The notes below the pieces were generated by a model. That model ran no database searches. It was given only the letters and a program-made list of their open reading frames with translations, and was not told the DNA's origin. 64,000 nucleotides of DNA from Craspedostauros australis. Lineage: Eukaryota > Bacillariophyta > Bacillariophyceae > Mastogloiales > Achnanthaceae. The stretch spans positions 124,001-188,000 of the forward strand of contig JAMXDE010000020.1 of the NCBI GenBank assembly GCA_026770025.1. The letters run 5' to 3'. This document shows, in pieces, positions 1 through 11,700 of the stretch (within the stretch, counting starts at the first letter, position 1; each line of letters starts with the position of its first letter). The position numbers and the translations under genes were made by a program.

Positions 1-1179
1 GTTGCCAGAGATGGATGAGGAGTGCTTGGCCTGCGTGTAGATGCAGACCACGGAATCATCGCCCGCGCTTGCAAGGAACTTTCCGTTGTTGGAAAATCTG
101 ACAGACAACACGGAGGATCCAGTGTGGGCCGACAGGGTGCAGAGCAAACGATGCCGACGGTAGCGATCGTTGGCATTGTTGGTGCTGTGACTTCTGGAAG
201 TGCGCTTGCTGGAGGCCTGTGACGGGGATTGGCTGTTCGGTTGCTGATCCTTGGTGGGTGTTGACTTGGACGGTGATACGTCCATGCTGTCATCTGTTGC
301 TGCGCTGGCGTTGGTGCCGGCATTCGCCTTGCCGTCTGCATTTGGCTTCTTTTTGCTTCGAACCAAACTGGTCAGATCATGCACGCCATCATCTTCCTGC
401 TGACTGGAACTGTCCCTGGTAACGCTGTTGCGTGGTTCCTTGTCACCACCGTTGCCATTGCTGTGGCTGTGACTGTGACTGTTGTTGCTGTTGTCGCTGT
501 CACTGTCCGCACTGCTGCTGCCATCACTGGATCCGCTGCCGTTGTCGCTGATGCTGGCATCTTCGCCTGACTGATTGCTTTCATCGGAGGCCGATTCGCC
601 GCTGCTTTCGTACTTCCCATCTTCGTCGTACCATGATCCGCGTTGCTTTCTCCTGCGCGATGCCAGTTGTTTGTTGCCGTTGTTTTTGTTACTGTTGCTG
701 TCTTTGTCCTTTTGCTGCCGTGATTGTTGCTGAGAGGTCGAGGGGGCATCAACATCAACATCAGCCTTCGCAGCTTGGCGCTTCGAGCGGCGCGTCTGCA
801 AGGGAAAGAGCTGACTTGAGTTCCACAGACGGACCTTGCCGTCACCTCCACCAGTGGCGAACTTGGAGCCATCGGGATGGAAGTCGATGCTGTACATGGC
901 GCACTTCTGCGTGGATGCTCCTGCTCCTGCTCCGCCGCCGTTGAAGCCACCACCTCCAAGACCTTCCAACAGAGACAGGGATTCTCTCGCTCGCAACGCG
1001 CTGCTGTGTCTGTGAGACGATGAGGCACCATTGCCGTTTCCGTTGCTTCCGCCATTCGCATTGCCTGAAGCCGATCCAGACGATCCGTCCGTGCCAATGA
1101 GGTTGCTGGTTTGGGATGACCCTGACGGACCATCATTGTTGTAATGGGCAACCCATAAAGGTACCTCCGCGACCACCAT
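1..1179 (-). CDS. HIRA: HIRA/Hir1 histone chaperone, N-terminal WD40 part (3' end beyond window)
   Basis: This frame is open from ATG at 1179 to the left edge (393 codons), with an in-frame TAG ten codons upstream that fixes the start. The protein begins MVVAEVPLWVAHYN, close to the start of HIRA (a short basic lead, then W-V-x-H). WD blade 1 reads YSIDFHPDGSKFATGG and ends in KVRLWN. Blade 2 reads SVLSVRFSNNGKFLASAGDD. Both match the first blades of HIRA, the H3.3-H4 chaperone for replication-independent nucleosome assembly in the nucleus. Two long insertions are unusual: a Gly/Ser/Asn-rich stretch (about residues 17-88) before blade 1, and about 220 residues rich in Ser, Asp, Asn and His between blades 1 and 2. 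The remaining blades and the C-terminal Hira domain lie outside the window. Another WD40 protein is possible but less likely given the N-terminus. Confidence 0.82.
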   Translation of the reverse strand, partial: MVVAEVPLWVAHYNNDGPSGSSQTSNLIGTDGSSGSASGNANGGSNGNGNGASSSHRHSSALRARESLSLLEGLGGGGFNGGGAGAGASTQKCAMYSIDFHPDGSKFATGGGDGKVRLWNSSQLFPLQTRRSKRQAAKADVDVDAPSTSQQQSRQQKDKDSNSNKNNGNKQLASRRRKQRGSWYDEDGKYESSGESASDESNQSGEDASISDNGSGSSDGSSSADSDSDNSNNSHSHSHSNGNGGDKEPRNSVTRDSSSQQEDDGVHDLTSLVRSKKKPNADGKANAGTNASAATDDSMDVSPSKSTPTKDQQPNSQSPSQASSKRTSRSHSTNNANDRYRRHRLLCTLSAHTGSSVLSVRFSNNGKFLASAGDDSVVCIYTQAKHSSSISGN

Positions 1180-2536
1180 CTTTCCTGTGCTGTGCTGCTG
1201 CTGTTGCTAGAGTGTTGATGCAAGTGCTGCTGCAAGCGCTGCTACTGCGCATGAAGAAGATGATAGCAACGATAGCAACGATTGATAACTTGACTGCTTC
1301 TTTTCTTGACGAGGCCTCTTGTTCCAATGCTTCTTCGCTTCAATGCAATGGTCGTTTGTTTGGTTACCTCCCTTGTTGCTCTTACCCTTGCTCTCGCTCT
1401 CGCTCTTGCTCTCGGATCGTTCTCTCTTGGTGTCTTGGCGATCGAGGAGACATCATTCATGGCCACGCTCTCCACAGACTTTCCACCACAATTTTGCTTC
1501 GTGATTCGTTCGCGTGTTTTTGGTGTTGTTGTTGGCGATCCAATCTTGTCCGCTTCGTTTTTCCTCTCTTCCATTCCCGCCACGAGCTCCGAAGTAGTTG
1601 GCGTACGAGGTCGAACCGTCTCATCCACTGTTTCCATTCGACACTTTCGACTCCAAGGCAGAGAGTAGTCCGTTGGAATCGATGGAGCAGATCGCACCGT
1701 TTCATTTTTTGCCGCAGCGAAAAGGAGCACAACCAAAATCCGGGTCTTCGTGACACAGCGACAGGCAACGACGCATCGTGTTCACTGCCGGCGGAGTCAT
1801 CTTGACACGGACGCAACGCGGAAGACAACTTCTTGTTCGTGGTGGCGGGAAAACCAAGCAACACGGAACAGAGAGGAGTTGACAGACCGCACACAAACAC
1901 ACACGCACATGCACACCCTTGTACCGTTTCATGATCCTTTGCGCAGAACAAAGAAAGAGAGAGAGAGGAACGAGGAACACACAAGAGAGATCGACAACCT
2001 GTGAGAGAAGTCTACATAAGGGTTATTCCAGCGCCTCGGACACATTCATATACTACGATTGCCACCACCCATTGCACATCAATCGCAAACGCTCGCGCTG
2101 CATCCACCACTTCAGCAGAAGATCGCACGCCGTAGCGTGTAGAATAGTCATTTGGGGACGTTGTCAGATACAGAAGGCCCCATCTGGAGATTCCTCGAAC
2201 CTCCATAGGCGGCTCGTTCCCTTGGAAACCGCAACCAGAAGCATTCATGCCCAAAGGTCCATTTGGATTTCCATCGGACTTCTAATCGGGGCTTTCCAGT
2301 GAGAAGACAGCACCTGTGCTCCACAACAAGCACAACTAGCACAACAAGCACAGATAGGCCATAGATCGAGGCCACAGAGTCGTGAAGTCTATTCTATTCT
2401 ATTGCATTCGATTACAGTACACGATAGAGTATTCCATAGCGACACATCATCGCCATCATACATCATACATCACCACACAGAAGACAGAACACAGAACACA
2501 AACAACAGACAAACAACAGAAGTAGAAGTACAAAAG
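1180..2536. other. Intergenic region between divergent HIRA and ankyrin genes
   Basis: About 1.36 kb between two outward-reading genes, probably holding both promoters and 5' UTRs. Several overlapping ORFs occur (for example 1242-1736 minus and 1306-1668 plus), but they are mutual antisense shadows with simple-sequence runs (CTCTCG repeats near 1390-1415) and no recognisable domain. I see no RNA gene. Confidence 0.5.
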
Positions 2537-5185
2537 ATGGAAGCAATTGCGCTGGATATCGACGCGGATGAATTGATGAACGACGCCGACGATCCTGAAG
2601 ACGCCATGGTGGTACAAGCCACGGACACCATCTCGCCCTACCTCTTCCGCATGATGCAGGAGCACTGCACCTGCAAGTCCATCCTCGCCGTCACGAGGGC
2701 GGAGAGCAGCTGCGACCGCTACGTCCAGTGCTGTCGCCAGAACCCGGAGCAGGTCTTCTACTCCTCCCCTGGATCCGGAAGGACGCCCTTCCTCGAGGCC
2801 TGCCTCCGCGGCCATTGCCGACACATCATCTCGGCGTTGCTGGAAGCAAACCCGCTGGCTGGCTCGGACAGGGACGTCGCGCGCAACACGCCCCTGCACC
2901 TTCTCTTCGCGGACTCCACATCCACCCTCAATCCAAATGAAACCGAACACATCCTCACCATGCTCCTGCGTTCAAACCCACACACGGTGGGCCTTGCCCG
3001 CAACAACGCTGGCGACACGGTGCTCCACAAAGCCTGCAGCGCACCGGAAGCCATGATCAACTCAGCCTGCCTCGTCAAGCTCCTCGAGGCATGTCCGGAG
3101 AGCGCCAAGATGAGAAACAACCGCAACCAATCGCCGCTGCATCTGCACTGCCGCAGAGCCAATGCCAGCGTCCAGGTCGCCAAGCTCCTCGTCAAGGCTG
3201 ACTTGCTGCTGCTCGGCACCCGCGACACGGAGAACGGATGGGCGCCCATCCATTACGCGGCGGCCGAAGCCAACTACCCTCTCCTGGAGTATCTCATCCA
3301 CCAGACCAAGGCGGCTGTCTCCCTGCGCACATCGCGGCATTCGGAATCGGTGCTGCATCTCCTCTTCAAGAATGGTAACTTCCAGAACTGTCCAGCCACC
3401 TTGCTGCAGGCCTACCTCAAGGCGGACCCTGCAGCCGTCACGCATTCTGAGACCATGCATTCCAAAACTCCCTTGCATCTCCTCTGCCAGAAATCGACGG
3501 TACCGCCCGACCTGGTGCGCGAGCTCCTCACGGCGGGCAGGGGCGCGGCATCCGTCGCGGATCGCAATCAGTACCTCCCCATCCATTACGCGTGCGAGGT
3601 GGGAGCGTTGCCGCAGGTCATCGAATTGCTGCTCAAGGCGTACCCCGAGGGCGCCAAGGTCATGACCAGAAAGCAGGACACCGCCCTGTCGCTGGCATGC
3701 TCCACCAACCAGAGCGTCGACTCCGTCCAGATGCTCATCGATGCCAACCCGTCCGCTCTCACGCACAAGAATGATTACGGATACGCGCCGATCCACTGCG
3801 TGTGCCGCGCCTACCAACCTCGCATGGGGATCGTCGAGGCCTTGGTGGAAACGCGTCCTGAATGCGTCGCGTTGAAGACCAACGCTGGCGAGACAGCGAT
3901 GCATCTGGCATCCAGCAACGCCGGAGTCTTCGTCGGCATACTCAAAGTCCTCAACACGGCTCTGCGTACCTTTGAGAAGATCGAGAGCACATCGGGAGCC
4001 GATGCTGCGACCAGCATGGCCGACAAAAAGATGACCAACAAGGTCGGCAACACGCCGCTGCATGATGCCTGCTTCCGCGGTTCCTCATTCGAAATGCTCG
4101 AGACCCTGGCAATGGCCAATCCCAAATGGATCAACATACGCAACGTCGGTGGTTACACACCGCTGCAAATACTCATCAAGTGCGGACGCCTCGACGAACG
4201 CATCGTCACATTCTTCTCGCAGCTCGGTGGGCCCGAGATCTTTTCCATCCTAGACTTCACGGGCAACACGCCATTGCATTCTGCCATGAGGGGAGACACG
4301 GACGTTGCCACCGTGCACTGCTTGATCCGGGCACGACCGGAATCCCTGTCCGCAAAAACAGTGTACGGCGACACACCGTTGCATCTTGCTTGCTTCCGGC
4401 TGGCAAGCCCGGACGTAGTTCGGGAGGTTGTCATGGCAGGCAGCATGGACCGCAGCTCGCCCGTCCTGGTCCACAACTCGTCGGGGCAAACGCCCATCTC
4501 CATCGCGATGGAGGAGTTCCGATCCAGCGGCTGCGGATGCCACAGCCGATCGTCGCATGCCTCCGTGTCACAGCGCAGCCGGTCCTTTCAAATCCTCGCC
4601 ATCCTCGTCAAGGTGCTGTTTTATGGCACGGAGAACTACTACAAGGAATCCTGCAGCTTGGTCCATGCCTGCGTATCGTTGCACCGACGAAATATCCGTC
4701 TCGACCCCGCCTTCATCCGGCAAGTCATCCATACATACCCAGGAGAAGTCAAACTCATGGACGTGCAGGGCAGCTACCCGCTGCACATCGAGGCCAGCAT
4801 CCCCGTCGAAAAGATGGCCCTGCTCGACTCGCCGCATAGCTGCGTGGACCCTTCAGCGCACGAACGATCCAGCATTCTGCGACTGTTGCTGGAGATGTAT
4901 CCCGAGGCCACATCCACGCGCAACGAATTCGGCGAATTCCCGTTGGGATTGATGATCCAGAATGGAAGGGTCTGGGGACACACCATGGCATTGGCGCTAC
5001 GGTCCTTCCCCGAAGCGCTGCACTGGTGCCAACGTCTCGATGACAATCTGCTACCCAACATCCTGGAAAAGGCGGGCAGGGAATGCGGTTCCAACACTCT
5101 CTTCGTGCTCCTTTGCAACTGGCCTGGCATCGCGCCGTTTGCTAGGGAAAGTCCGACGACGGCGGCGATGACGACGACGACGTGA
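2537..5185 (+). CDS. Ankyrin-repeat protein, 882 aa, single exon
   Basis: The ORF is open further upstream but only without ATG; the first ATG is at 2537 in an A-rich context (caaaagATGG). A short acidic head (MEAIALDIDADELMNDADD) is followed by an array of roughly thirteen or more ankyrin repeats from about residue 80 to 680. Recognisable cores include TPLHLLF, TVLHKAC, SPLHLHC, APIHYAA, TPLHLLC, LPIHYAC, TPLHDAC, TPLHSAM and TPLHLAC. Many repeats carry the A-x-P-x-x-A/S spacing common in stramenopile ankyrin families. The last 200 residues hold degenerate repeats (SYPLHIEA, EFPLGLMI). No catalytic domain, signal peptide or membrane segment is visible. It is probably a cytosolic or nuclear scaffold; the partner is unknown. 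It converges with the minus-strand gene ending at 5757. Confidence 0.85.
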   Translation: MEAIALDIDADELMNDADDPEDAMVVQATDTISPYLFRMMQEHCTCKSILAVTRAESSCDRYVQCCRQNPEQVFYSSPGSGRTPFLEACLRGHCRHIISALLEANPLAGSDRDVARNTPLHLLFADSTSTLNPNETEHILTMLLRSNPHTVGLARNNAGDTVLHKACSAPEAMINSACLVKLLEACPESAKMRNNRNQSPLHLHCRRANASVQVAKLLVKADLLLLGTRDTENGWAPIHYAAAEANYPLLEYLIHQTKAAVSLRTSRHSESVLHLLFKNGNFQNCPATLLQAYLKADPAAVTHSETMHSKTPLHLLCQKSTVPPDLVRELLTAGRGAASVADRNQYLPIHYACEVGALPQVIELLLKAYPEGAKVMTRKQDTALSLACSTNQSVDSVQMLIDANPSALTHKNDYGYAPIHCVCRAYQPRMGIVEALVETRPECVALKTNAGETAMHLASSNAGVFVGILKVLNTALRTFEKIESTSGADAATSMADKKMTNKVGNTPLHDACFRGSSFEMLETLAMANPKWINIRNVGGYTPLQILIKCGRLDERIVTFFSQLGGPEIFSILDFTGNTPLHSAMRGDTDVATVHCLIRARPESLSAKTVYGDTPLHLACFRLASPDVVREVVMAGSMDRSSPVLVHNSSGQTPISIAMEEFRSSGCGCHSRSSHASVSQRSRSFQILAILVKVLFYGTENYYKESCSLVHACVSLHRRNIRLDPAFIRQVIHTYPGEVKLMDVQGSYPLHIEASIPVEKMALLDSPHSCVDPSAHERSSILRLLLEMYPEATSTRNEFGEFPLGLMIQNGRVWGHTMALALRSFPEALHWCQRLDDNLLPNILEKAGRECGSNTLFVLLCNWPGIAPFARESPTTAAMTTTT

Positions 5186-5756
5186 TTTTGCTCATTTTAT
5201 CATACGTTCCGACTCTACTCCATGATTATACACTCTATTCGATAAGACCATCATACGCTTCTCTTGGCAAGCATACGGTTGCTGTTCCGAAGTGGTTTGG
5301 TTCTGATGACGACAAAGGCGGTCGATGGGAGGAGGGCGGCATGGTGCCTACGAGTACAGTGGACCGCACTCCTTTCGAGTAATGCTCTTCTGAATACGAG
5401 GAGCCACTGCAGACTTGCGTTTCCCAATCCACGCTGTGAAGCTGGAGCGGACAGAAGGCGTGCGTGGATTCGTCGTACGAGCATGATATCATAGTTTGTA
5501 GAGTATTATTATATATCATATTATATTAGATGAAGTTATGTTGCTAGCTGTATATGTGTTTGCGTTAATGTGACAATCCACTCTGCTGCTGACATTGGCT
5601 GTGTGATATACCAGTATGATGCTGACAGCGGAGTTTCGGAGAGTAGAGTACTCGAGAGTCGCGATGATGGTCCTTGTTGCCGTTCCAATGCAGCAGGCAT
5701 GCATGAAGTATCGCGGTGTTGGAAGGCTTCTTGGAAGGAACGGTGGCGGAGCTCGC
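5186..5756. other. Intergenic region between convergent genes
   Basis: 3' flanks of two converging genes. It contains an AT-rich patch around 5500-5540. No supported gene. Confidence 0.5.
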
Positions 5757-7022
5757 TCAGAACTCAAAGAGGAAGATCATCTCGCCGTTCTCACCGTTTT
5801 CGTCGCAATCATCGATGGCGTCGTGGCCGTCTTCGTCGTCCAAGCATCCCTCCCAGTCCAACGTCGAGGAATCGTCGGACGGTGGCGGCGGCGCTTCCGC
5901 CGGTCCATTGCGTTGGATCTTCTGTCGATGCCGCTGGATGCGATCGTACATCTCCGAAGTCCGATCGTCGAGCAAGCGCATCAGGAAACGCGCGTTGTCG
6001 TCGGTGTCGTCGAAATCGTAGCCGTGCAAGGATTCCGACACGTGATGCGGGTCCACCCACCGTGAATGGAGCTCACGCTCACCGGAGACTGCGGAGTCCA
6101 GCTCTGTGTTGCCACTGAACATGCTGGAGCGCTCCGGGTTCTGTATGGGCACGGAACGTGATCTTCTGTACGATGGCGTCGTATCCATGTGACCGGCATG
6201 GGGAAGTTGGCCTTCATGGCCTTGCCGGTGAGGAGGCAGAGCGTGCAGCGGCATGGCAGCCGTGCGCGATGGCGACGACGGCGATGAACACGATGATGAG
6301 GCCTGCGTGGAATGGAAGGGAGAACAGGCCGTGCCCTGGCAGTCGCCCGATGATGCCATCGTTGTTGTAGCGACCCCAGCGGGGGGAGAAGGCGTTGCTC
6401 TTATCCTGTCCATCCTTGCAGCGGCGGCTGTTCTTGGGCGCGCGAGTGTACTTGTGCTTGTTGCCACAGGGGCCGTGGACGGAGCAGGCTTGAGAGACTC
6501 ATGCATGCTGCTGGGTGCTGCCCGAGACCTTTGGGGCGCTCCATGCCTGTACCTGCAGGCTCCCGCAGCATTGCTGCTTGAATCTGAAGTTGAGATTGTG
6601 GTGGCCGTGCTCGTGGAACCGGTTGTGCCGTGGTGGCGTTCCGTGGTCGATGGGGCGAATTCCGACCTCGCACGGCCCTTCCAGAGACCTTGGTGGTGGC
6701 TGTCGTATTGTCTGTCACCATGATTGTTGCTGTCGCTGTCGATGTTGCTGTAGCTGCCATCGTCAGAGTCGCAACGACTCCTGAACGGTGTCTTGCGCAG
6801 GCAACTGTCGAACAGCAATCCGATGCGTGGCTTGTCCTCTTGCTGGCACTGCTCCGTGCGTTGATTCATCGGCCAGCGCGTCCCCGTCACGAGGTCAGAT
6901 TTGCGTGCTTGACGTGATGCTGTTTCCTTAGTCCCTTTGGCTTCAGCTCTGGCTTCAGCTTGGGCGACATGGGTGTGCGATTGCTCCTGCTCCTGTTGGT
7001 GCTTCGATGCGTGAACACCCAT
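5757..7022 (-). CDS. Uncharacterised acidic-tailed protein; model probably wrong in the middle
   Basis: The longest frame from ATG 7022 gives 421 aa. The first 300 residues are Ser/Thr/Pro/Ala-rich and unremarkable. The last 130 look genuinely coding, with good third-position GC, segments such as YDFDDTDDNARFLMRLL, and an acidic end (CLDDEDGHDAIDDCDENGE). In the middle, a different minus-strand frame (about 6475-6225) has much better codon quality. It encodes a Lys/Arg/Cys-rich stretch followed by a strongly hydrophobic segment, AGLIIVFIAVVAIAHG, that looks like a membrane span. The true product is therefore probably a spliced, single-pass membrane protein with an acidic cytosolic tail, or the locus carries frameshifts. 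I cannot find GT/AG joins that reconcile all frames. No family is recognised. Confidence 0.4.
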   Translation of the reverse strand: MGVHASKHQQEQEQSHTHVAQAEARAEAKGTKETASRQARKSDLVTGTRWPMNQRTEQCQQEDKPRIGLLFDSCLRKTPFRSRCDSDDGSYSNIDSDSNNHGDRQYDSHHQGLWKGRARSEFAPSTTERHHGTTGSTSTATTISTSDSSSNAAGACRYRHGAPQRSRAAPSSMHESLKPAPSTAPVATSTSTLARPRTAAAARMDRIRATPSPPAGVATTTMASSGDCQGTACSPFHSTQASSSCSSPSSPSRTAAMPLHALPPHRQGHEGQLPHAGHMDTTPSYRRSRSVPIQNPERSSMFSGNTELDSAVSGERELHSRWVDPHHVSESLHGYDFDDTDDNARFLMRLLDDRTSEMYDRIQRHRQKIQRNGPAEAPPPPSDDSSTLDWEGCLDDEDGHDAIDDCDENGENGEMIFLFEF

Positions 7023-8762
7023 GGTGTGACGATATGATTGCGTGCCCAGCCTTGAGGAAATGGAGGCGATGTAGCTTGTCGGTGGGGAGTTAAGAGAGTG
7101 ACGTTGGCTGCTTGAATACTCGCACAGTTTGAGGTTGAGTTGGAGTTAGAGTTGCACTTGGCAATGCCAATTCGGATGCGGGCGGAGCGTTGGCTGTTGG
7201 CTTGTTCGATGATTTTGTGGGCGTCAGTGTCAGTGTTAGTGTCGGTGTCGGTGTCACAATGCTCGAAGCCCGGATGGTTTGGGCTCTGGATGGGAGGGCT
7301 AAGTACGAGTACGTCGCGGTTGACGTCGCTTCTCTTTCCTGGTGCTGCGAGTGTGAATGGCTCCGAGGTTGTTTTGGTGTTGGCCTCGACTTCGACGTGG
7401 GCTTTGCCTTGACTGTGACTTTGACTCCCTTGGCCTTGACCTTTTGGATGGACACCTGAGGCGGCTTTACAATCAGAATGCTAATGGCCTCTGATGACAC
7501 GAGAGACCGCACAGAGAGGAGAGGACGCTGGGCAGCGGCGAATCGGGAGGCTGATGGGCAGCAATTGAAGAGGACGGGAGCGTCTCCCCACAAACACGCA
7601 AAGGAGCGGCACCAACGGAGATTCACGACAAACGGCAGAGGCGGTGATACGTGACCCCCACGACAACAGGCAACAGCTCCAGATGCCGTTTGTGGTCTGT
7701 GCTGCACGACGACAGGCGCGATTTTCCATCGTGGGCTGATGTGTGCGAGTTTGGGTGGCTGTTGGGAAATCGTTTGGTGGCTGGTGTCTGTCGGCCAAAT
7801 GGTGGACTGGAACAAGACATACTATCCACCAATCAAAACGGGTATCAGAACAGCTGATGCGGATAGTACTTCACTAGTCTCACAAGAGGGCCTTCTGATT
7901 CGCCCAGAGAACGAGAAAAGAAGAAATCGCCACACGGTCTGGCTTCAACAGCCACGCAACGGCACAATCTCAACACGTTGTGATCGAACGCAACGGTGAG
8001 GTGTCAAAAACGTCATGCTGCCACACGAGGCTGCCACGACCACACAGCCTGTATACAAAAGAGGAGAGGGTGCTTCTGGCATCAAGGGAAACAGTCAAAT
8101 ACTACTTCGAGGTACTTCAAGTCGTGTTGTTGGCGTTCTTGTGGAGGGCAGTACGCGTGCGTCAAGCAGGGGGATGGATCGACGGACTCTGCGCGCAACC
8201 CCACACGCTCCGAGCATCGTATCGTGCCGTTTGAGATTCATGTGAAGAGGCGAAGATTCTCAAGGGGTGCAGCGGATCCGCTCCATACTCCTGCGAATGC
8301 AAACTTCACATTCGTCATGCTATACATAAACTGCTCCACTCTACTCTACTGTACTCCCCGATGATGACTCATCGTCGTATCTGCCCCCTATTGCTCTGGT
8401 CTTGTATCAATGTTGGTCGTTGCCGAGATCTGCGGAGAACAGCAGCTTCGGCATCAACTGACGAGGAAGCATCTCCACGAGGGAACTGCTTGCGTGGCGG
8501 CTTCGCCTTCTCCACGATTTCTCTTTTTTGGTTGGCTTGCGTCACCAATCTTGTGTGCGCAAGTCACACGATGCAGACCGTGGAGATTTGGTTGGTCGAG
8601 AGGATCCCGGTGGAATTTTGAAACTCATAACCCATTCCAGCAAATTCCGAACGTTATACTAACGTTATATTTGAAACATCAAGAAAACGAAATGGCGCGA
8701 AAAAGCAGAGAACGACCCTTGGCTGTTGGCGTGAGAAAGCAGGTCGGGAGTGGGGTGTGGAC
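7023..8762. other. Intergenic or unassigned region
   Basis: 1.7 kb upstream of a minus-strand gene and of a plus-strand gene, so probably promoter and UTR sequence for both. It includes GTGTCA/GTCGGT simple repeats around 7221-7257. A minus-strand open stretch (7090-7815) contains no ATG. It could hold a 5' exon of the gene at 5757-7022, but nothing in it is diagnostic. Confidence 0.4.
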
Positions 8763-11700
8763 ATGCGCGGACGTCAACGTGCACGTGAGCACGAGAGATC
8801 TCGAATCACAAGCATGCTCGCAAAGATCTTGCCGCCACAAAATGAAACTAAACAGACCATCCATAGTGGACGAAGTGGGAGAGTGTTCACGTCTTGGATC
8901 TTTCCTCGTGCACGAATCTGCAAGCCCAATGCCATGAGCCGCAACATGAACTGCAACATGGCCACCAGCACGAACACCAGCATGAGTGCTCCCTCCGACT
9001 TGGACTCCGTGTGCACGACGGCAACCACGACGTCGACGCAAGCGAAGATCCCATGTTTTTCTTGCCAAGGGGATACTTCCGACTCAGAAGACAGCATGTG
9101 GCACTGTGCGGACAATGATGCTGGCAATGATGCTGACAATGATACCCAGAAGACTTCTGCAACTTGCGAGTATTGGTACAAGGATGCACCTCCTCCTCCT
9201 CCTGCAAGCAGAGGATGGGATGATAGCGGAGTGGAGCAAGACTTCCATCAGAGTTCCATGGCTGCGTACCGCAGCATCCAGGTGCTTGCTTGCTTCCATT
9301 ATGCAGCGTGGTCCTCGTGCATCTGCTTTTCCATCCAACACCAACAGGTCATCGCCATGTGCCACATGCACGACAGCAGCAGCAGCAGCCCATCGGCAAC
9401 ATCACGGGTCATCGCACAAGATACGATATCCACGAGGACTTCGCGAGCAACCGCCGCACAAGGCATGGTATCCAGCTGGACGCAGCGACCTCTCTTTGCT
9501 TCTTCCGCGCCGAGCCAATCTGCCACCAGGGCCCCTTTTGCGCACGACCTCCCCGCGGATCATGCGGCCAACCTCATCTTCCAACATCCACCGCAGATTC
9601 CAGCGAATCTCTTTGCTCCCGTCAATACCCCTCGAGCGACTCTCTCCTTGGTTGGTGCTGTGAAGCTTGATCAACTCTCCACTCCAATCCGCCCAAATCT
9701 CTCGCAATCAAGACATGTCACCAACCGATGTCTCTACGAGCACTTGATCACGATGATGGATGACATGTACGATGAGCTGATGGATGCTGTGGACGCGGCC
9801 AGTGGCTTCCACAATCAGGAGATTCCCCAAGGTATCGACACCTCGATGGGTGACTACTTTCCGGAGCAAGACGCCTCTTGGGATGAGCAAGAACCACAAC
9901 TGCTGCAGCAGCACCATCACCACCAATCACAGCCGCAACGAGCTGAAGAGCACGACGAAGAACACGACGAATGCGAACAAGAACCTGGCGTCGACAGCGT
10001 TGGCGGCGTGAATTCTTCCCAACACGCTCCCGAGCCAAGCTCCAGCCACGCTGGTAGAGACAGTTCAAGCAAGGTCGACGAATCTACCGCAGATCAACGA
10101 AGTGGTGCCGATTGCCAGTGCCAGTGCAGAGATCAAGCATCGCTGCCAGGCACGAATGAAGACGTGGACCAAAACGAAGATCTGCGTGTGCTCGTACACG
10201 CAGGGGCGAAGGAAGACGTCCGCAAAGACGTGGATCTCGATGCAGACGATGCTATGGAAGCAGATGCAGATGCCAAGGTCGACACGGAGCAAGACGCTGA
10301 ATCCAAACAACCAGTACATGACCCCAAAGTAGACCAACGGCAAACTCCAAACAAGGAGCCGGATCATGAAGCCGCCGATGAAACCGCCGAAGCCGCGGAA
10401 ACGAAAGAACGCAAGAAGCGCCCGCCCGCGAGCACTGTCCAGCTGGTTCATGATCAGCCAACCGAGGATCGCGCTCTGATAGACGCACCTTCAGACTCCG
10501 AACCCCCTGTTGCAACTTCGTTGTTGGAGAAATACGGATTGGCAATCGGCATGGCCAACTGCGAAGGATCTCACCCATCTCCACCCAATCGCCATCTACG
10601 GGACGAGGAGCACATCAATGTGACGGCTACAATTTCGACGACGAATGCAACCGTACTCGCACAGCGCAACTCCGCGCAGCCGGAGGCAACGACTGGGTCC
10701 GAAGCAAGGCGCAAGAAAGTTCCTCGTGTGTCGCCAGACAAGGCGAGTGCGCCACTAGACTCTGCCCTGCTCAGCACCGGACGCGACAACACTATGCCGC
10801 CGCAATCACCATCACCGGCTTCACCGGCATCGTATCCGTCGTCACCATCATACTCAAACAGAACCAACGAAGCTACCGTGGAACGCAGCATCCCAAGCGG
10901 TGCTACTCGAAACACCTGCACCCCATCGCGCCAACGTCCAAACGTAGATTCAAGAGCGATGTCCCAGCACACAGCAATCGTTCCAGTAGATGGCACGGAC
11001 GACCAAAACCAACCGCCACTCTCATCTCCCACACAGCACGGAGCAAGCAGGAAGCGACCACCTGCCCTGGAAGCGCAGTCAAAGCCCAAGCGGCCAAGAC
11101 GAATACTGGGAACCGTTGACACCAACTCCGCCCTTGGCGAATCATTGCAAACGTGTCCCACTTCCGCGACTGCACACGGTCCAGGCAGCACCATCGTCAA
11201 CTCCTGCATTTCGCAATTTCGTGAAGGTCACATGCGCGATCGCTGTCTTGAGAATCCAGTCGCCGCGAGACAGGATCATGGGGTTGGAGGAAACGAAGGG
11301 ATGCGAAAACAAGAAGATGATGCCTCCTTCCAGCGTCGGGGGGCAAATCAACATCGCCAACAGTCTCCACAACAACAGCAGCAACGACATGAGCCGCAGC
11401 AAGAACAGCAGCAACAACACATCATCCTGCTGATATGTTCCGAAGCCTTCGTGGAGCGTTGGGGTGAGGTAATTGTAGGGCTGATGCAGTTTCGTATCAA
11501 TAGCCAGGCAAAGTATGGACAGATCGCTGCGAGCGGCAACAGCAACGGCACTCACAATGATCAAGCCACAGAACCAACAAAGCAGAAGGATGCCATCCTT
11601 GTTGTCCACGACACTCCCATGCTTGCTGCTTGCCAAGTGGATATTGAATTCCCAGGCAGTATCGGTGTGATTGTGGCCTCCTTGGAAGACATGCGACACG

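Noticed and set aside
372..1235. 287-codon minus-strand ORF over HIRA
   Set aside because: Different frame from the WD40-encoding frame, which is fixed by an in-frame upstream stop and HIRA-like sequence; this ORF is basic, Thr/Met-rich shadow sequence.
7090..7815. 241-codon minus-strand open stretch
   Set aside because: No ATG in the whole stretch; Pro/Thr/Ser-rich with simple repeats; no donor or acceptor convincingly links it to the gene below.
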